NCBI GenBank assembly: GCA_006226595.1
Contig: SBGP01000030.1
Coordinates: 1 to 64,000, forward strand
DNA from: Deltaproteobacteria bacterium
Lineage (GTDB): Bacteria; Myxococcota_A; UBA796; GCA-2862545
Length of the DNA: 64,000 nt
Reading direction: 5' to 3'
A model generated the notes under the pieces. The model was given only the letters and a program-made list of their open reading frames with translations, ran no database searches and was not told the origin of the DNA. Shown here piece after piece: positions 43,566-51,750 of the stretch. Each line of letters begins with the position of its first letter. Position 1 is the stretch's first letter. Both the position numbers and the translations under genes were made by a program.

Positions 43566-44630
43566 ATGCATCGCCCCGTCCTGCTGCTCACGCTCGCTGC
43601 GTGCTCGCCGCGCATCGACTTCGGAGACCAGGCCATCCCGCTCACCGAGGTGTGGGGCCAGGCCACTCCGAGCGACGAGGCCCTGGCCCGCTACCAGTCC
43701 GCGGCGGACTACGCCGAGGAACACCGCGCCGTCGAGATGCTCGTCCTCCACGGAAGCGACGTGGTGTTCGAGTGGACGCGCGAGGACTACGACCCGACCA
43801 CACCCCGGCATCTGTTCAGCGGCACCAAGAGCTTCGGCTGCGCGGTCGGCGAGGTGCTGGGCGCCCAGGACCGACTCGATCTGGACGCGCCGGTCGCCGA
43901 CGCCCTGCCCTCGCTGGCGGCGGGCCGCGACGTCACCGCGCGCCAGCTGCTGCAGTTCACGAGCGGCGTCGCTCAGGACAAGCGTGCGCTGACCAAGGAC
44001 GGGCTTCGCGAAGAGCAGCGCATCGACGACAAGTACGCCTACGCCGTCGGCCTCGACGCAGCGTGGCCCGCCGGCTCGCACTTCGAGTACGGCAGCTCGC
44101 ACCTGAGCGTGTTCGGCGCGCTGGTCGAAGAAGTCACCGACGGCGAGGACGCGGTCGCCGTGCTCGACGCCGAGGTGTTCGCTCCGCTCGACTTCCGGTA
44201 CGGGGGCTGGCACCGCGATCCCGACGGCCACCCGATGCTCGCGTACGGCGCGTGGACCACGGCCCACGAGTGGGCGAAGTACGGTGTGCTCCTGCGCGAC
44301 GACGGCCTGTGGCAGGGCCAGCGCGTGCTCCCCGAGGGCGTGCGCGAGCGCTGCACCAGCGGCAGTGTCGCCAACCCGGCCTACGGCCACACCCTGTGGC
44401 TCAACCAGCCCATCGAGGACACCTCGACGCTCGCGAAGCTGCCGTGGACCATCGCCACGGACGGCGAGCCCATCCTGCATCCCGGCGGCTACCCGGACGC
44501 CTTTGCCGCCGCCGGCTTCGGCGACCAGCGCCTGTACGTGTTTCCCTCCGAAGACCTCGTCGTGGTGCTGCTCTCCGACGGCTCGCTACGCTTTCGCGAC
44601 CGCGAGTTCGCGACCCGGCTGCTCCCGTGA
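43566..44630 (+). CDS. Beta-lactamase-family serine hydrolase lipoprotein
   Basis: The protein has 354 residues behind AGGAGG, with a lipobox LAAC. The class C/PBP-like motifs are LFSGTKSFG (nucleophile Ser in SxxK) and FEYGSSH (YxS in the place of YxN). The C-terminal LHPGGYPDAF region may supply the third motif. Such proteins are usually esterases, amidases or D-peptidases rather than antibiotic-resistance enzymes. The stop overlaps the next GTG by 4 bases (GTGA), so it is coupled to the depolymerase-like esterase. Confidence 0.8.
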   Translation: MHRPVLLLTLAACSPRIDFGDQAIPLTEVWGQATPSDEALARYQSAADYAEEHRAVEMLVLHGSDVVFEWTREDYDPTTPRHLFSGTKSFGCAVGEVLGAQDRLDLDAPVADALPSLAAGRDVTARQLLQFTSGVAQDKRALTKDGLREEQRIDDKYAYAVGLDAAWPAGSHFEYGSSHLSVFGALVEEVTDGEDAVAVLDAEVFAPLDFRYGGWHRDPDGHPMLAYGAWTTAHEWAKYGVLLRDDGLWQGQRVLPEGVRERCTSGSVANPAYGHTLWLNQPIEDTSTLAKLPWTIATDGEPILHPGGYPDAFAAAGFGDQRLYVFPSEDLVVVLLSDGSLRFRDREFATRLLP

Positions 44631-45517
44631 GCGCGCGGGCAGCGCTGGTCGCTCTGTGGCTCTCGGGCTGTGCCGTCGGCGAGTACGTCGCCCTCGAGCA
44701 CGATGGCGAGAGCCGGAACTACTACCTTGCGTCCCCCGAGGGTCTCGACGAGGCGCCGCTCCTGCTCGTCATGCACGGTGGCGGTCCCGCGGGACGTCGC
44801 AAGGGTCGCCGCATGGGGGCCTTCACGGGGCTCGCAGCACTCGCCGAGTCCGAGGGCTTCGTGGCCGCGTTCCCCTCGTCGCTCGCCGGCAACTGGAACG
44901 ACGGCCGCGAGCTGGACGCGGGCTACGTCTCGGCGGACACCGATGACGCGGGCTTTCTCCTCGCGGTGATCGACGACGTCGCCGAGCGCGCGTCCATCGA
45001 CCCGAGCCGTGTCTACGTCAGCGGCATCAGCAACGGCGGGTTCATGACCCAGCGCATGCTCTGCGAACACGCCGATCGCTTCGCGGCAGGCGTCAGCGTC
45101 ATCGCGACCATGCCGACGACACTGACGTGCGCGCCCTCCACGCCCGTGCCCGTGCGCTTCGTGCTCGGCACGGAAGACCCGCTCGTGCCCTGGGAGGGCG
45201 GCGAGGTCGCGGGCGGAGACCGGGGCGAGGCCCTCTCCGCCGACACCGCCTTCGCGTTCTGGCGCGCACACAACCAGTGCACCGGCGAGCCCGTGTCCAC
45301 CGAGCTCCCCGATGCGGACCCCGAGGATGGAACCACCGCTCGCGTCGAGCGGGCCCAGGACTGCGCAGCCCCCACCGAGCGCGTGGTGCTCGATGGCGGC
45401 GGGCACACGTGGCCGGGCGGCGTGCAGTACCTCCCGGAACGCACGGTGGGGCGCGTCAGTCACGACGTCGATGGCGCCGAGCTCGTGTGGGGGTTCGTCT
45501 CCGAACAGGTGCGGTAG
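44627..45517 (+). CDS. PHB depolymerase/feruloyl esterase-like lipoprotein (LpqC type)
   Basis: The protein has 296 residues starting at GTG 44627, with a lipobox LSGC. The alpha/beta-hydrolase motifs are LLLVMHGGG (oxyanion strand), VSGISNGGFM (nucleophile Ser), GTEDPLVPWEGG (Asp) and GGGHTWPGG (His), typical of the PHB-depolymerase/LpqC family. It probably hydrolyses an ester at the cell surface. It overlaps the serine-hydrolase gene by 4 bases. A related esterase lies at 51747. Confidence 0.85.
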   Translation: MSARAALVALWLSGCAVGEYVALEHDGESRNYYLASPEGLDEAPLLLVMHGGGPAGRRKGRRMGAFTGLAALAESEGFVAAFPSSLAGNWNDGRELDAGYVSADTDDAGFLLAVIDDVAERASIDPSRVYVSGISNGGFMTQRMLCEHADRFAAGVSVIATMPTTLTCAPSTPVPVRFVLGTEDPLVPWEGGEVAGGDRGEALSADTAFAFWRAHNQCTGEPVSTELPDADPEDGTTARVERAQDCAAPTERVVLDGGGHTWPGGVQYLPERTVGRVSHDVDGAELVWGFVSEQVR

Positions 45518-45571
45518 TCGGGTGCCAGAGCCGTGCCATCCCCGGCGGTGCATCGCCATCGGGATAGGGAT

Positions 45572-45587
45572 TGGCACGACTCCTGCT
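45572..45587 (+). promoter_or_regulatory. Possible sigma-54 promoter for the DUF202 gene
   Basis: TGGCACGACTCCTGCT fits the -24/-12 pattern TGGCAC-N5-TTGC with the GG and GC pairs exactly 12 bases apart. Transcription would start near 45598, just before the GAGGA ribosome site of the gene at 45608, leaving a very short leader. It is a single match found by eye. Confidence 0.35.
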
Positions 45588-45607
45588 CTCTGGTGCACGA
45601 GGACCCC

Positions 45608-45877
45608 ATGCCAGACAAACTGATCCTTCGCGACGTACTCGCACTCGACCGCACCTCGCTCGCCAACGAGCGCACGCTGCTGGCCTACATCCGCACCGCC
45701 GTCGGCCTCGTCGCCGGCGGCTTCGGCCTCACCCAGATCATGCCGGACACCTGGGCATTCCTGACCGGCTGGGGCACGGTGCTCGTCGGGTTGCTCACCG
45801 CGAGCGCGGGCATCGCCCGGTTCATCGTCGTACGCCGCCACATCATGAAGGAGATGGAGATCGTGCCGCCGAAATGA
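45608..45877 (+). CDS. DUF202 (YidH-like) small membrane protein
   Basis: The protein has 89 residues behind GAGGA. RTSLANERTLLAYIRTAVGL is the hallmark of the DUF202 family, followed by two hydrophobic helices and a basic end (IVVRRHIMKEME). Members are inner-membrane proteins of unknown function. It stands alone between the esterase gene and the RetSat-like gene. Confidence 0.9.
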   Translation: MPDKLILRDVLALDRTSLANERTLLAYIRTAVGLVAGGFGLTQIMPDTWAFLTGWGTVLVGLLTASAGIARFIVVRRHIMKEMEIVPPK

Positions 45878-45891
45878 CGCAATCTGTTTCA

Positions 45892-45905
45892 TGTCTCATG
45901 AGACA
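45892..45905. promoter_or_regulatory. Perfect 14-base palindrome, operator-like
   Basis: TGTCTCATGAGACA is perfectly self-complementary and lies 61 bases before ATG 45966, in the only intergenic space before the RetSat-like gene. A degenerate copy of its left half, TGTTTCATG, occurs immediately upstream at 45885. Its size suits a dimeric repressor such as a TetR-family protein. Confidence 0.5.
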
Positions 45906-45965
45906 GGTTGAAGACGCCCGAGGCAGGCCGCCACGTGAGACGATGCGGCCACACCTGGGGTGGGC

Positions 45966-47546
45966 ATGAGCGAGAAGTACTGGGACAAGCGCGGCGGCGA
46001 GGGCCCGTGGGACGTCATCGTCATCGGGTCGGGCATCGGCGGCATGACCTGCGCCGCGATGCTCGCCAAGTGGGGCTACAAGGTGCTCGTGCTCGAACAG
46101 CACTACACCGCCGGCGGCTTCACCCACACCTTCCGCCGCAAGCAGTGGACCTGGGACGTCGGCGTGCACGCGGTCGGCGAGGTCGGTGACCGCGCGATGC
46201 CCGGCAAGCTCCTCAAGTGGCTCACCGACGGCCGCCTGACCTGGACCTCGCTCGGGGCCGTCTACGACGCCTTCCACTTCCCGGACGGCGTGGACATCGA
46301 CTTTCCCGACAACAAGCGCCAGTTCCGGGACAACCTCATCGCGGCCTTCCCCGACGAGGTCGACGCCATCGATCAGTACCTCGGTCTCGTGCGCGAGGTG
46401 GGCCAGTCCATGCGCGGCTACTACCTGTCGCGCATCGCGCCCCCCGGACTGCGTCGCCTCTCGCGCCGCATGATGGCCGGCCCCGCGGAGAAGTGGCTGC
46501 AGCGGCGGACCGCGGACGTGCTCGACGAGCTCACCGACAACGAGCAGCTCAAGACCGTGCTCGCCGCGCAGTGGGGCTACTACGGCAGCGTGCCGAGCCG
46601 CTCCTCCTTCGCGATGCAGGCGCTGGTCGTGCGCCACTTCTGGCACGGTGGCTTCTACCCGACGGGCGGCTCCGGCGAGATCGCGACCCAGCTTCTCAAG
46701 ACCGTCGCCGATGCCGGCGGGTGGACGCGCATCTACGCCGACGTACAGGAGATCCTCGTCGAGAACGGCAAGGCCGTGGGCGTGCGTATGGCGGACGGCC
46801 AGGAGATCCGCGCGTCTCGCGTGGTCAGCGCCGCCGGCGTGATGTCGACCATCCAGAGGCTGCTGCCCGACGACGCGAAGGGCGCCTGGTCCGAGCAGGT
46901 CGAGCAGCTGCGACCCGCCAGCGCGCACGTGTGCCTTTACCTGGGCTTCGAGGGCGACATCACGAAGGCCGGCGCGGGCTCGGCGAACCAGTGGTTCTGG
47001 AACACCTGGGACGCGGAAGCCGATGTCTGGGACATCGACGCCGACCCGATCCCGGACGCGCCGATCCTGTACTGCTCGTTCCCGTCGCTCAAGGACCCCC
47101 ACCACGACCCGGGCAAGAAGCAGCTGCACACCGGTGAGGTCGTCACCTTCGTCCCGTGGTCGACCTTCGAGCCCTTCCTCGGCACGAAGTGGAAGAAGCG
47201 TGGCCCCGAGTACGACGCCCTCAAGCAGAAGCTGCACGACAAGCTGCTCGCGCAGTTCCTCGCGAAGATGCCCGAGCTCGCCCCGATGCTGAAGTACGCC
47301 GAGCTCTCCACGCCGCTGTCGACCGAGCACTTCGCGCGGCCGATGCGCGGCTCGATCTACGGCATCGAGCCGACGCCGGAGCGCTTCGCGACGGACGGCC
47401 TCAAGCCGCGCTCGCCGATCTCCGGCCTGTACTTCGCGGGCTCCGAGGTGAGCACGGTGGGGGTGATCGGCGCGATGATGGGCGGCGTGCTCGCCGCGTG
47501 CGCCATGGAGCCGGTCAAGGGCATGCAGGCGCTGCGCAACCTGTAG
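45966..47546 (+). CDS. FAD-dependent RetSat/carotene isomerase-like oxidoreductase
   Basis: The protein has 526 residues from ATG 45966 (GTG 45960 is an in-frame alternative). The dinucleotide motif is VIVIGSGIGGMTCAAMLAKWG, followed by LEQHYTAGGFTHTF, and the C-terminal FAD contact is LYFAGSEVSTVGVIGAMMGG. This is the family of retinol saturase, CrtISO and phytoene desaturases, which reduce or isomerise polyene or fatty double bonds. There is no carotenoid gene nearby, so a lipid substrate is as likely. A palindrome precedes the gene. Confidence 0.85.
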   Translation: MSEKYWDKRGGEGPWDVIVIGSGIGGMTCAAMLAKWGYKVLVLEQHYTAGGFTHTFRRKQWTWDVGVHAVGEVGDRAMPGKLLKWLTDGRLTWTSLGAVYDAFHFPDGVDIDFPDNKRQFRDNLIAAFPDEVDAIDQYLGLVREVGQSMRGYYLSRIAPPGLRRLSRRMMAGPAEKWLQRRTADVLDELTDNEQLKTVLAAQWGYYGSVPSRSSFAMQALVVRHFWHGGFYPTGGSGEIATQLLKTVADAGGWTRIYADVQEILVENGKAVGVRMADGQEIRASRVVSAAGVMSTIQRLLPDDAKGAWSEQVEQLRPASAHVCLYLGFEGDITKAGAGSANQWFWNTWDAEADVWDIDADPIPDAPILYCSFPSLKDPHHDPGKKQLHTGEVVTFVPWSTFEPFLGTKWKKRGPEYDALKQKLHDKLLAQFLAKMPELAPMLKYAELSTPLSTEHFARPMRGSIYGIEPTPERFATDGLKPRSPISGLYFAGSEVSTVGVIGAMMGGVLAACAMEPVKGMQALRNL

Positions 47547-47549
47547 CGG

Positions 47550-48170
47550 TCAGCGCACCGGCATCGCGTCGTGGCCCTCGAGCTTCTCGAGCCACTCGGC
47601 GAGCAACAGCCTCGCGCTGCGCGGATCCGAGGCCTCCTCCGGCACCTGCTCGAGCGCTTCCTTGAGCTGCTGACGCGCGCGGTGCAGGCGGCTCTTCGCC
47701 GTGCCGGGCGGGATGTCGAGCGCCTCGGCGAGCTCGCCGACCGACAGCTCTTCCCAGTAGTACAGCTCGACGATGATCTGGCTCTCGATGGGAATGAGCT
47801 GCAGGGCCCGCAGCAGGAAGCGGGACTCGGCCCGGCGCGCAGCCTGGGTCGACACGCCCGGATGCACGTCCGCCACGGACAGCGCGTGGAAGTCGGTGTG
47901 CTTGCCAGCGCGGATGTCCCGGCGGATGTGCTCATAGAGCACGTTGCGTGCGATGCCGAACAGGAATGCGCGGAAGGTGCCGCCTCCAGAGTAGCGGCTC
48001 GCCGCCTCGCTGCATGCGAGGAAGGTGCGCTGCACGAGGTCATCCGCTTCGCGCGCCGCCTTGGTCTGGAAGAAGCGCGTGATCGCGTCGTAGTGCCGCG
48101 AGATCAGGGTCATGCCCGCCTCGCGGTCGCCCTCCTTCCATCGGGCGAGCAGGGTCTCATCAGCGGTCAT
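47550..48170 (-). CDS. ECF sigma factor coupled to a kinase-GAF protein
   Basis: The protein has 206 residues starting at ATG 48170 behind GGAGG. Region 2 (FFQTKAAREADDLVQRTFLACSEA...FLFGIARNVLYEHIRR) and region 4 (IPIESQIIVELYYWEELSVGELAEAL...GTAKSRLHRARQQL) are clear. No anti-sigma gene is adjacent. Its ATG overlaps the stop of the Ser/Thr kinase gene by 4 bases, so activity may be controlled by phosphorylation. The stop lies just beyond the convergent RetSat-like gene. Confidence 0.9.
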   Translation of the reverse strand: MTADETLLARWKEGDREAGMTLISRHYDAITRFFQTKAAREADDLVQRTFLACSEAASRYSGGGTFRAFLFGIARNVLYEHIRRDIRAGKHTDFHALSVADVHPGVSTQAARRAESRFLLRALQLIPIESQIIVELYYWEELSVGELAEALDIPPGTAKSRLHRARQQLKEALEQVPEEASDPRSARLLLAEWLEKLEGHDAMPVR

Positions 48171-49732
48171 GGTGCGCCTCCAAGGCGTGCGCATAGGTCT
48201 TCGATGCGTTCGGCCACGGCGTGCACGGAGCTGCCGGTCACGGTGGCGATGTCTTCGACGGCGAGGCCCCGGCTCCACAAGCGGAGCAACAGGACGTCAC
48301 CGTCGGTGGGCTCGTCGGCGCGGGGCTCATGGGCCGCCAGGCCGAGGGCTAGGATCGGGGCGGCCGCGGCGAGCAGGCGCTGCTCGCGGTCCGAGAAACG
48401 CGTGCCCCGGGCATTGCGGCTGATCTGGAGCGAGCCGAGCTGCTTTCCCGCCGCGGCCAGCGCGGCGACGGCCATCACCCGCGTGCCCTTCTTCCCGAGC
48501 AGGTCGGCGTGAAACGCGCTCATCGACCGGTCGCGCTGCGAGAGCACCTCGGTGTCGGTGACCGGACGCCGCGCGGCGGCACTCGCGAGCTCGAGGCCCA
48601 CGAGCGGCGGCGCGTAGAGCTCCGGCGCCTCGCGAAACTGCGCGAGGAGCGTGTCTTCGAAGCCCTCGATGCGCGGACCGAGCTCGCCTTCGCGATCGGC
48701 GCGGCCGAGCAGCGCGGTGTCATAGCCGACCACCCGCTGCACCCAGCCGAGCGCCGCCTCCAGGTAGCTCTGCCGATCGGTGGCCTCCTGGCCGATGGCG
48801 ACCAGATCCTCGAGCGACGGCTGCGACAGCCGGGCAGCCGGGCGAAGCAGATCCTCGAGCTCGGCGATGACCGCGTCCATGCTGTCGAAGCGAGCCTCGG
48901 GCTCGCGCTGCGTCCCCTGCGCGATCAGGTCGTCGGCGAGACCGGTCGCGCGGTCCCCGAGCAGCTCGCGCAGCGACACGAAGAACGCGTACTGGTCGCT
49001 CGCCGCCGAGGCGGGAACCCCGCGTAGCAGCTCCGGCGCGAGGTAGCTGGCGGTCCCCTCGATCACCGACGAGCCCGGACTGCCTGCCGAGAGCTCGGTG
49101 AGCAGCTCCTGGTGACGGGCAAGGCCGAAGTCCGAGACGCGCGCGCGCCCCTCGGCACCGATGAGCACGTTGTCGGGCTTGAAGTCGCGATGCACCAGGC
49201 CCATGCGGTGGGCGGTCGCCAGCCCACGCGCGGACTCGAGGAAGCGCTCGACGATGCTCTGCCAAGAGCGGGTCTGGGCGCTCACCCACTCGCGGAGCGT
49301 GCCGCCGGTGACCAGCTCGGTGACGATCCACGCGCTCTCGTCGTCGACGCCGACGTCGTGCACGGCGAGCACGTTCGGATGGGCGACCGCCGCGAGGCTG
49401 CGCGCCTCGGCCGCCATGCGGGTCGCGGCCTCTGCGCCGCCCTCCATGCGCAGTACCTTGAGGGCGACATCGCGGGAGAGCAGCGGATCGTGCGCCCGGA
49501 AGACGACGCCCATGCCGCCCTCGCCGAGCTTGGAGACGACGCGATAGCGGCCGACGTGCGGGGGCTCCGCCGCCCCGAGCCGCGCGGCGAGCAGCTGCAT
49601 GCCGAGCTCCCGGGCGAGCCCGCCGTGCTGCCGCAGGCGCACCCCGCGCAGCATCGCCTCGAGCCCACTGGTCGGCTCACGCTCGACCGTCGGGTCAGCG
49701 GGCGCCGCGGGCTGGGATGAGGGCAGGTGCAT
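48167..49732 (-). CDS. Ser/Thr kinase with GAF-like and C-terminal HTH-like domains
   Basis: The protein has 521 residues starting at ATG 49732 behind GGAGG. The kinase domain spans about 62-310, with LGEGGMGVVFRAHD, VALKVL, HRDFKPDN and SDFGLARH. A GAF-like sensor segment (about 335-465: YLEAALGWVQRVVGYDTALLG to AAAAPILALGLAAHE) follows. The last 45 residues (LLLRLWSRGLAVEDIATVTGSSVHAVAERIEDL) look like a LuxR/sigma-region-4-type helix-turn-helix. It has no membrane helix, so it senses a cytoplasmic signal. It is coupled to the ECF sigma gene. Confidence 0.85.
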   Translation of the reverse strand: MHLPSSQPAAPADPTVEREPTSGLEAMLRGVRLRQHGGLARELGMQLLAARLGAAEPPHVGRYRVVSKLGEGGMGVVFRAHDPLLSRDVALKVLRMEGGAEAATRMAAEARSLAAVAHPNVLAVHDVGVDDESAWIVTELVTGGTLREWVSAQTRSWQSIVERFLESARGLATAHRMGLVHRDFKPDNVLIGAEGRARVSDFGLARHQELLTELSAGSPGSSVIEGTASYLAPELLRGVPASAASDQYAFFVSLRELLGDRATGLADDLIAQGTQREPEARFDSMDAVIAELEDLLRPAARLSQPSLEDLVAIGQEATDRQSYLEAALGWVQRVVGYDTALLGRADREGELGPRIEGFEDTLLAQFREAPELYAPPLVGLELASAAARRPVTDTEVLSQRDRSMSAFHADLLGKKGTRVMAVAALAAAGKQLGSLQISRNARGTRFSDREQRLLAAAAPILALGLAAHEPRADEPTDGDVLLLRLWSRGLAVEDIATVTGSSVHAVAERIEDLCARLGGAP

Positions 49733-49881
49733 CGAGTCCTCCGCGAGGGCAGAGCCTTCCGGCACACATGTGATCCGGCGCGCTCTCTGGTTCGCAAGTT
49801 TCTCGATTTTCTGCCGAAGCCGCATTCGACGGCAACTCAGCGGCAGTGAGCTTCCGGTGGATTCCCGGCCTCGGACCCCGG

Positions 49882-50067
49882 CTACACGCCGGAGTCGCAC
49901 TCCCCGACCGTGGTGTCGTCGATTCCCGCACACGCCGCGAAGCAGGCATTGCCGTAGGTCTCGCCGTCCGAGCCACACACGGGCGCGTACTCCTCGGTAC
50001 AGGTGCACTCGCCGCTCGTCGTACCGCAGCCGGCGACGAGCAGGAGCACGAGCCACAGAGCACGCAT
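49882..50067 (-). CDS. Small Kazal-domain lipoprotein
   Basis: The protein has 61 residues. The signal peptide MRALWLVLLLVAGC ends in a lipobox, and almost all the mature part is one Kazal domain: CTCTEEYAPVCGSDGETYGN then ACFAACAG and GEC, with the conserved six-cysteine spacing and PVCGSDGxTYxNxC core. Kazal domains inhibit serine proteases. The gene follows the 50067-50684 lipoprotein with a one-base overlap (TGATG). It probably protects the surface from proteases, its own or foreign. Confidence 0.85.
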   Translation of the reverse strand: MRALWLVLLLVAGCGTTSGECTCTEEYAPVCGSDGETYGNACFAACAGIDDTTVGECDSGV

Positions 50068-50684
50068 CAGTTCCCCCAGGCGCCGATGGGCAGGTTCGTC
50101 GCGGAGGCAACCTCGCCATCCACGCTCTCGCCCTGACCGGAGAGCTCGCCGGCGCTGCCATCGGCGTCGAAGGTGCCCATGCCGAAGTAGCGCACCTCGT
50201 CGTAGGGGCTCTCGTCGATCTGGAAGCTGCCATGCAGCGACGCGACCTCCCCGAACCAGCTCGCAAGATCGGCACTCGAGGCCTCGAGCTCGACGTCGAA
50301 GCTCTCGTCCACCGCGCCGTCGTCCGTCACGACCGTGACGGTCCCGGGCACGACCACCGCGTCCTCGCAGTCCATGGCCATCTCCATGCCGCTGCCGTCG
50401 TCCTGGTACTCGCGCTCCTCGAAGCGGGCCTGGCCGCTGGCGGTGAACGTGACGGTCACGCCGACGGAACCGCCCTGCTCGAAGGCGAAGGTCTCGGTGT
50501 GGCTTCCCTCGGCGAGGTCGAGGAGGGCCTGGGGCGTGAAGCCGAGCGGGCTGGTCTCGTCGACGGCAAGGTCCGCCGTGGTCGTCGGCAGGCAGCCGAT
50601 CTGCTCGCTGCCCGACTGGCCTCCGTTGAACCCGTCGTCGCAGGCGCCGAGTGCGACCAGCATCAGGATGGCGGTGTACCGCAT
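50067..50684 (-). CDS. Lipoprotein upstream of the Kazal protein
   Basis: The protein has 205 residues starting at ATG 50684 behind GGAGGAG, with a lipobox LGAC. The mature part is acidic and beta-rich (SVGVTVTFTASGQARFEER, GTVTVVTDDGAVDESFDVELEA) with no recognised domain. It is translationally coupled to the Kazal lipoprotein. The divergent DUF4423-type regulator at 50797 may control both. Confidence 0.7.
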   Translation of the reverse strand: MRYTAILMLVALGACDDGFNGGQSGSEQIGCLPTTTADLAVDETSPLGFTPQALLDLAEGSHTETFAFEQGGSVGVTVTFTASGQARFEEREYQDDGSGMEMAMDCEDAVVVPGTVTVVTDDGAVDESFDVELEASSADLASWFGEVASLHGSFQIDESPYDEVRYFGMGTFDADGSAGELSGQGESVDGEVASATNLPIGAWGN

Positions 50685-50746
50685 GTCTCCTCCATGTGCC
50701 CTGATCACAACATGCCTTGCCTCCGCAGGGCTCACCACTCCGGAGC

Positions 50747-50784
50747 TGCACATTTCGTCGCGCAAATGGGCCCCATGATGTGCA
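50747..50784. promoter_or_regulatory. Spaced inverted repeat between lipoprotein and regulator genes
   Basis: TGCACAT (50747-50753) and ATGTGCA (50778-50784) are perfect inverted 7-base arms 24 bases apart, in the 112-base space between the divergent genes starting at 50684 and 50797. They are a candidate autoregulatory operator for the two-HTH regulator. Short spaced repeats of this length can occur by chance. Confidence 0.35.
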
Positions 50785-50796
50785 ATTCTGCTAGAC

Positions 50797-51750
50797 ATGG
50801 ACCACGAACTACTCGCCAGGGAGCTGATCCGAGCCCTCCGGGGCTCACGCAGCCAGGTCGCCCTCAGCCGCCGCCTCGGGTACACGAGCAACGTCGTGTA
50901 CGCCTGGGAGGCGGGTCGCCGGTGGCCGACCGCCGCCGAGACGCTGCGGGCCGCGGCACGTGTCGGCGTCGACGTCGAGGCGGCCGTCGTCGCCTTCTTC
51001 CGCCGCCGCCCGACCTGGCTCGACGAGGTCGACCCAGCGAGTCCCGAAGGCGTGGCCGCACTGCTCACCGACCTCCGCGGGAGCACTCCCCTCGTCGAGG
51101 TCGCCGCGCGGATCGAGCAGTCACGCTACACGGTGTCCCGCTGGTGCAGCGGTCAGACCGAGCCCCGCCTGCCCGACTTCCTGCGCCTGGTCGAGGTGCT
51201 GTCGCTGCGGACCCTCGACCTGCTCTCGGAGCTTGTACCCATCGAGTCGATGCCCAGCGCCAGGCGGCACTGGCGGGCCGTGCAGCGCCAGCGGGACCTC
51301 GCCTACGAACGCCCCTGGACCCAGGCCATCCTCCGCGTGCTCGAGCTCGAGCAGTACCACGGAGGCCGCGACGAGGCGTGGATGGCCGGACGCCTGGGCA
51401 TCGCCACCGACGCCCTGCGCGACGACCTCGAGGCCCTGCGCGCCGCCGGCGTCGTGCACCGTCATCGGGGACGGTGGGTCGCCCGGGAGCTGGCCGTCGA
51501 CACGCGGCCGAGCGACGAGGCGAACCGAGCGCTCAAGGCCCACTGGGCCGAGGTCGCTGCCGAGCGCGTGCGCAGTGGAGACGACGGGCTGTTCGCCTAC
51601 AACGTGTTCAGCTGCAGCCGCGACGATCTCGCTCGCCTCCGCGCACTCCAGCTCGCCGCGTTTCGGGAGCTGCGCAGCGTGGTCGCGAGCTCGCCCCCCG
51701 AGGTCGTCGCGGTCGTGAACCAACAGCTGTTCGCGCTCGACGGGGACTAG
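50797..51750 (+). CDS. DUF4423/TIGR02147-like transcriptional regulator with two HTH units
   Basis: The protein has 317 residues. Two XRE-like helix-turn-helix units lie near 18-45 (SQVALSRRLGYTSNVVYAWE) and 96-122 (PLVEVAARIEQSRYTVSRWC). The C-terminal part, with AWMAGRLGIATDALRDDLEAL, FSCSRDDLARLRALQLAAFR and VAVVNQQLFALD, matches the DUF4423 module of TIGR02147 proteins, common in myxobacteria, Bdellovibrio and fibrobacters. The target genes are unknown; the divergent lipoprotein-Kazal pair is the likeliest. The stop shares CTAG with the convergent esterase gene. No ribosome site is visible before ATG 50797. Confidence 0.8.
   Translation: MDHELLARELIRALRGSRSQVALSRRLGYTSNVVYAWEAGRRWPTAAETLRAAARVGVDVEAAVVAFFRRRPTWLDEVDPASPEGVAALLTDLRGSTPLVEVAARIEQSRYTVSRWCSGQTEPRLPDFLRLVEVLSLRTLDLLSELVPIESMPSARRHWRAVQRQRDLAYERPWTQAILRVLELEQYHGGRDEAWMAGRLGIATDALRDDLEALRAAGVVHRHRGRWVARELAVDTRPSDEANRALKAHWAEVAAERVRSGDDGLFAYNVFSCSRDDLARLRALQLAAFRELRSVVASSPPEVVAVVNQQLFALDGD

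Noticed and set aside
43566-44630. Calling the serine hydrolase an antibiotic-resistance beta-lactamase
   Set aside because: Only SxxK and a YxS motif are visible and it is a lipoprotein next to an esterase. Family membership does not imply lactamase activity.
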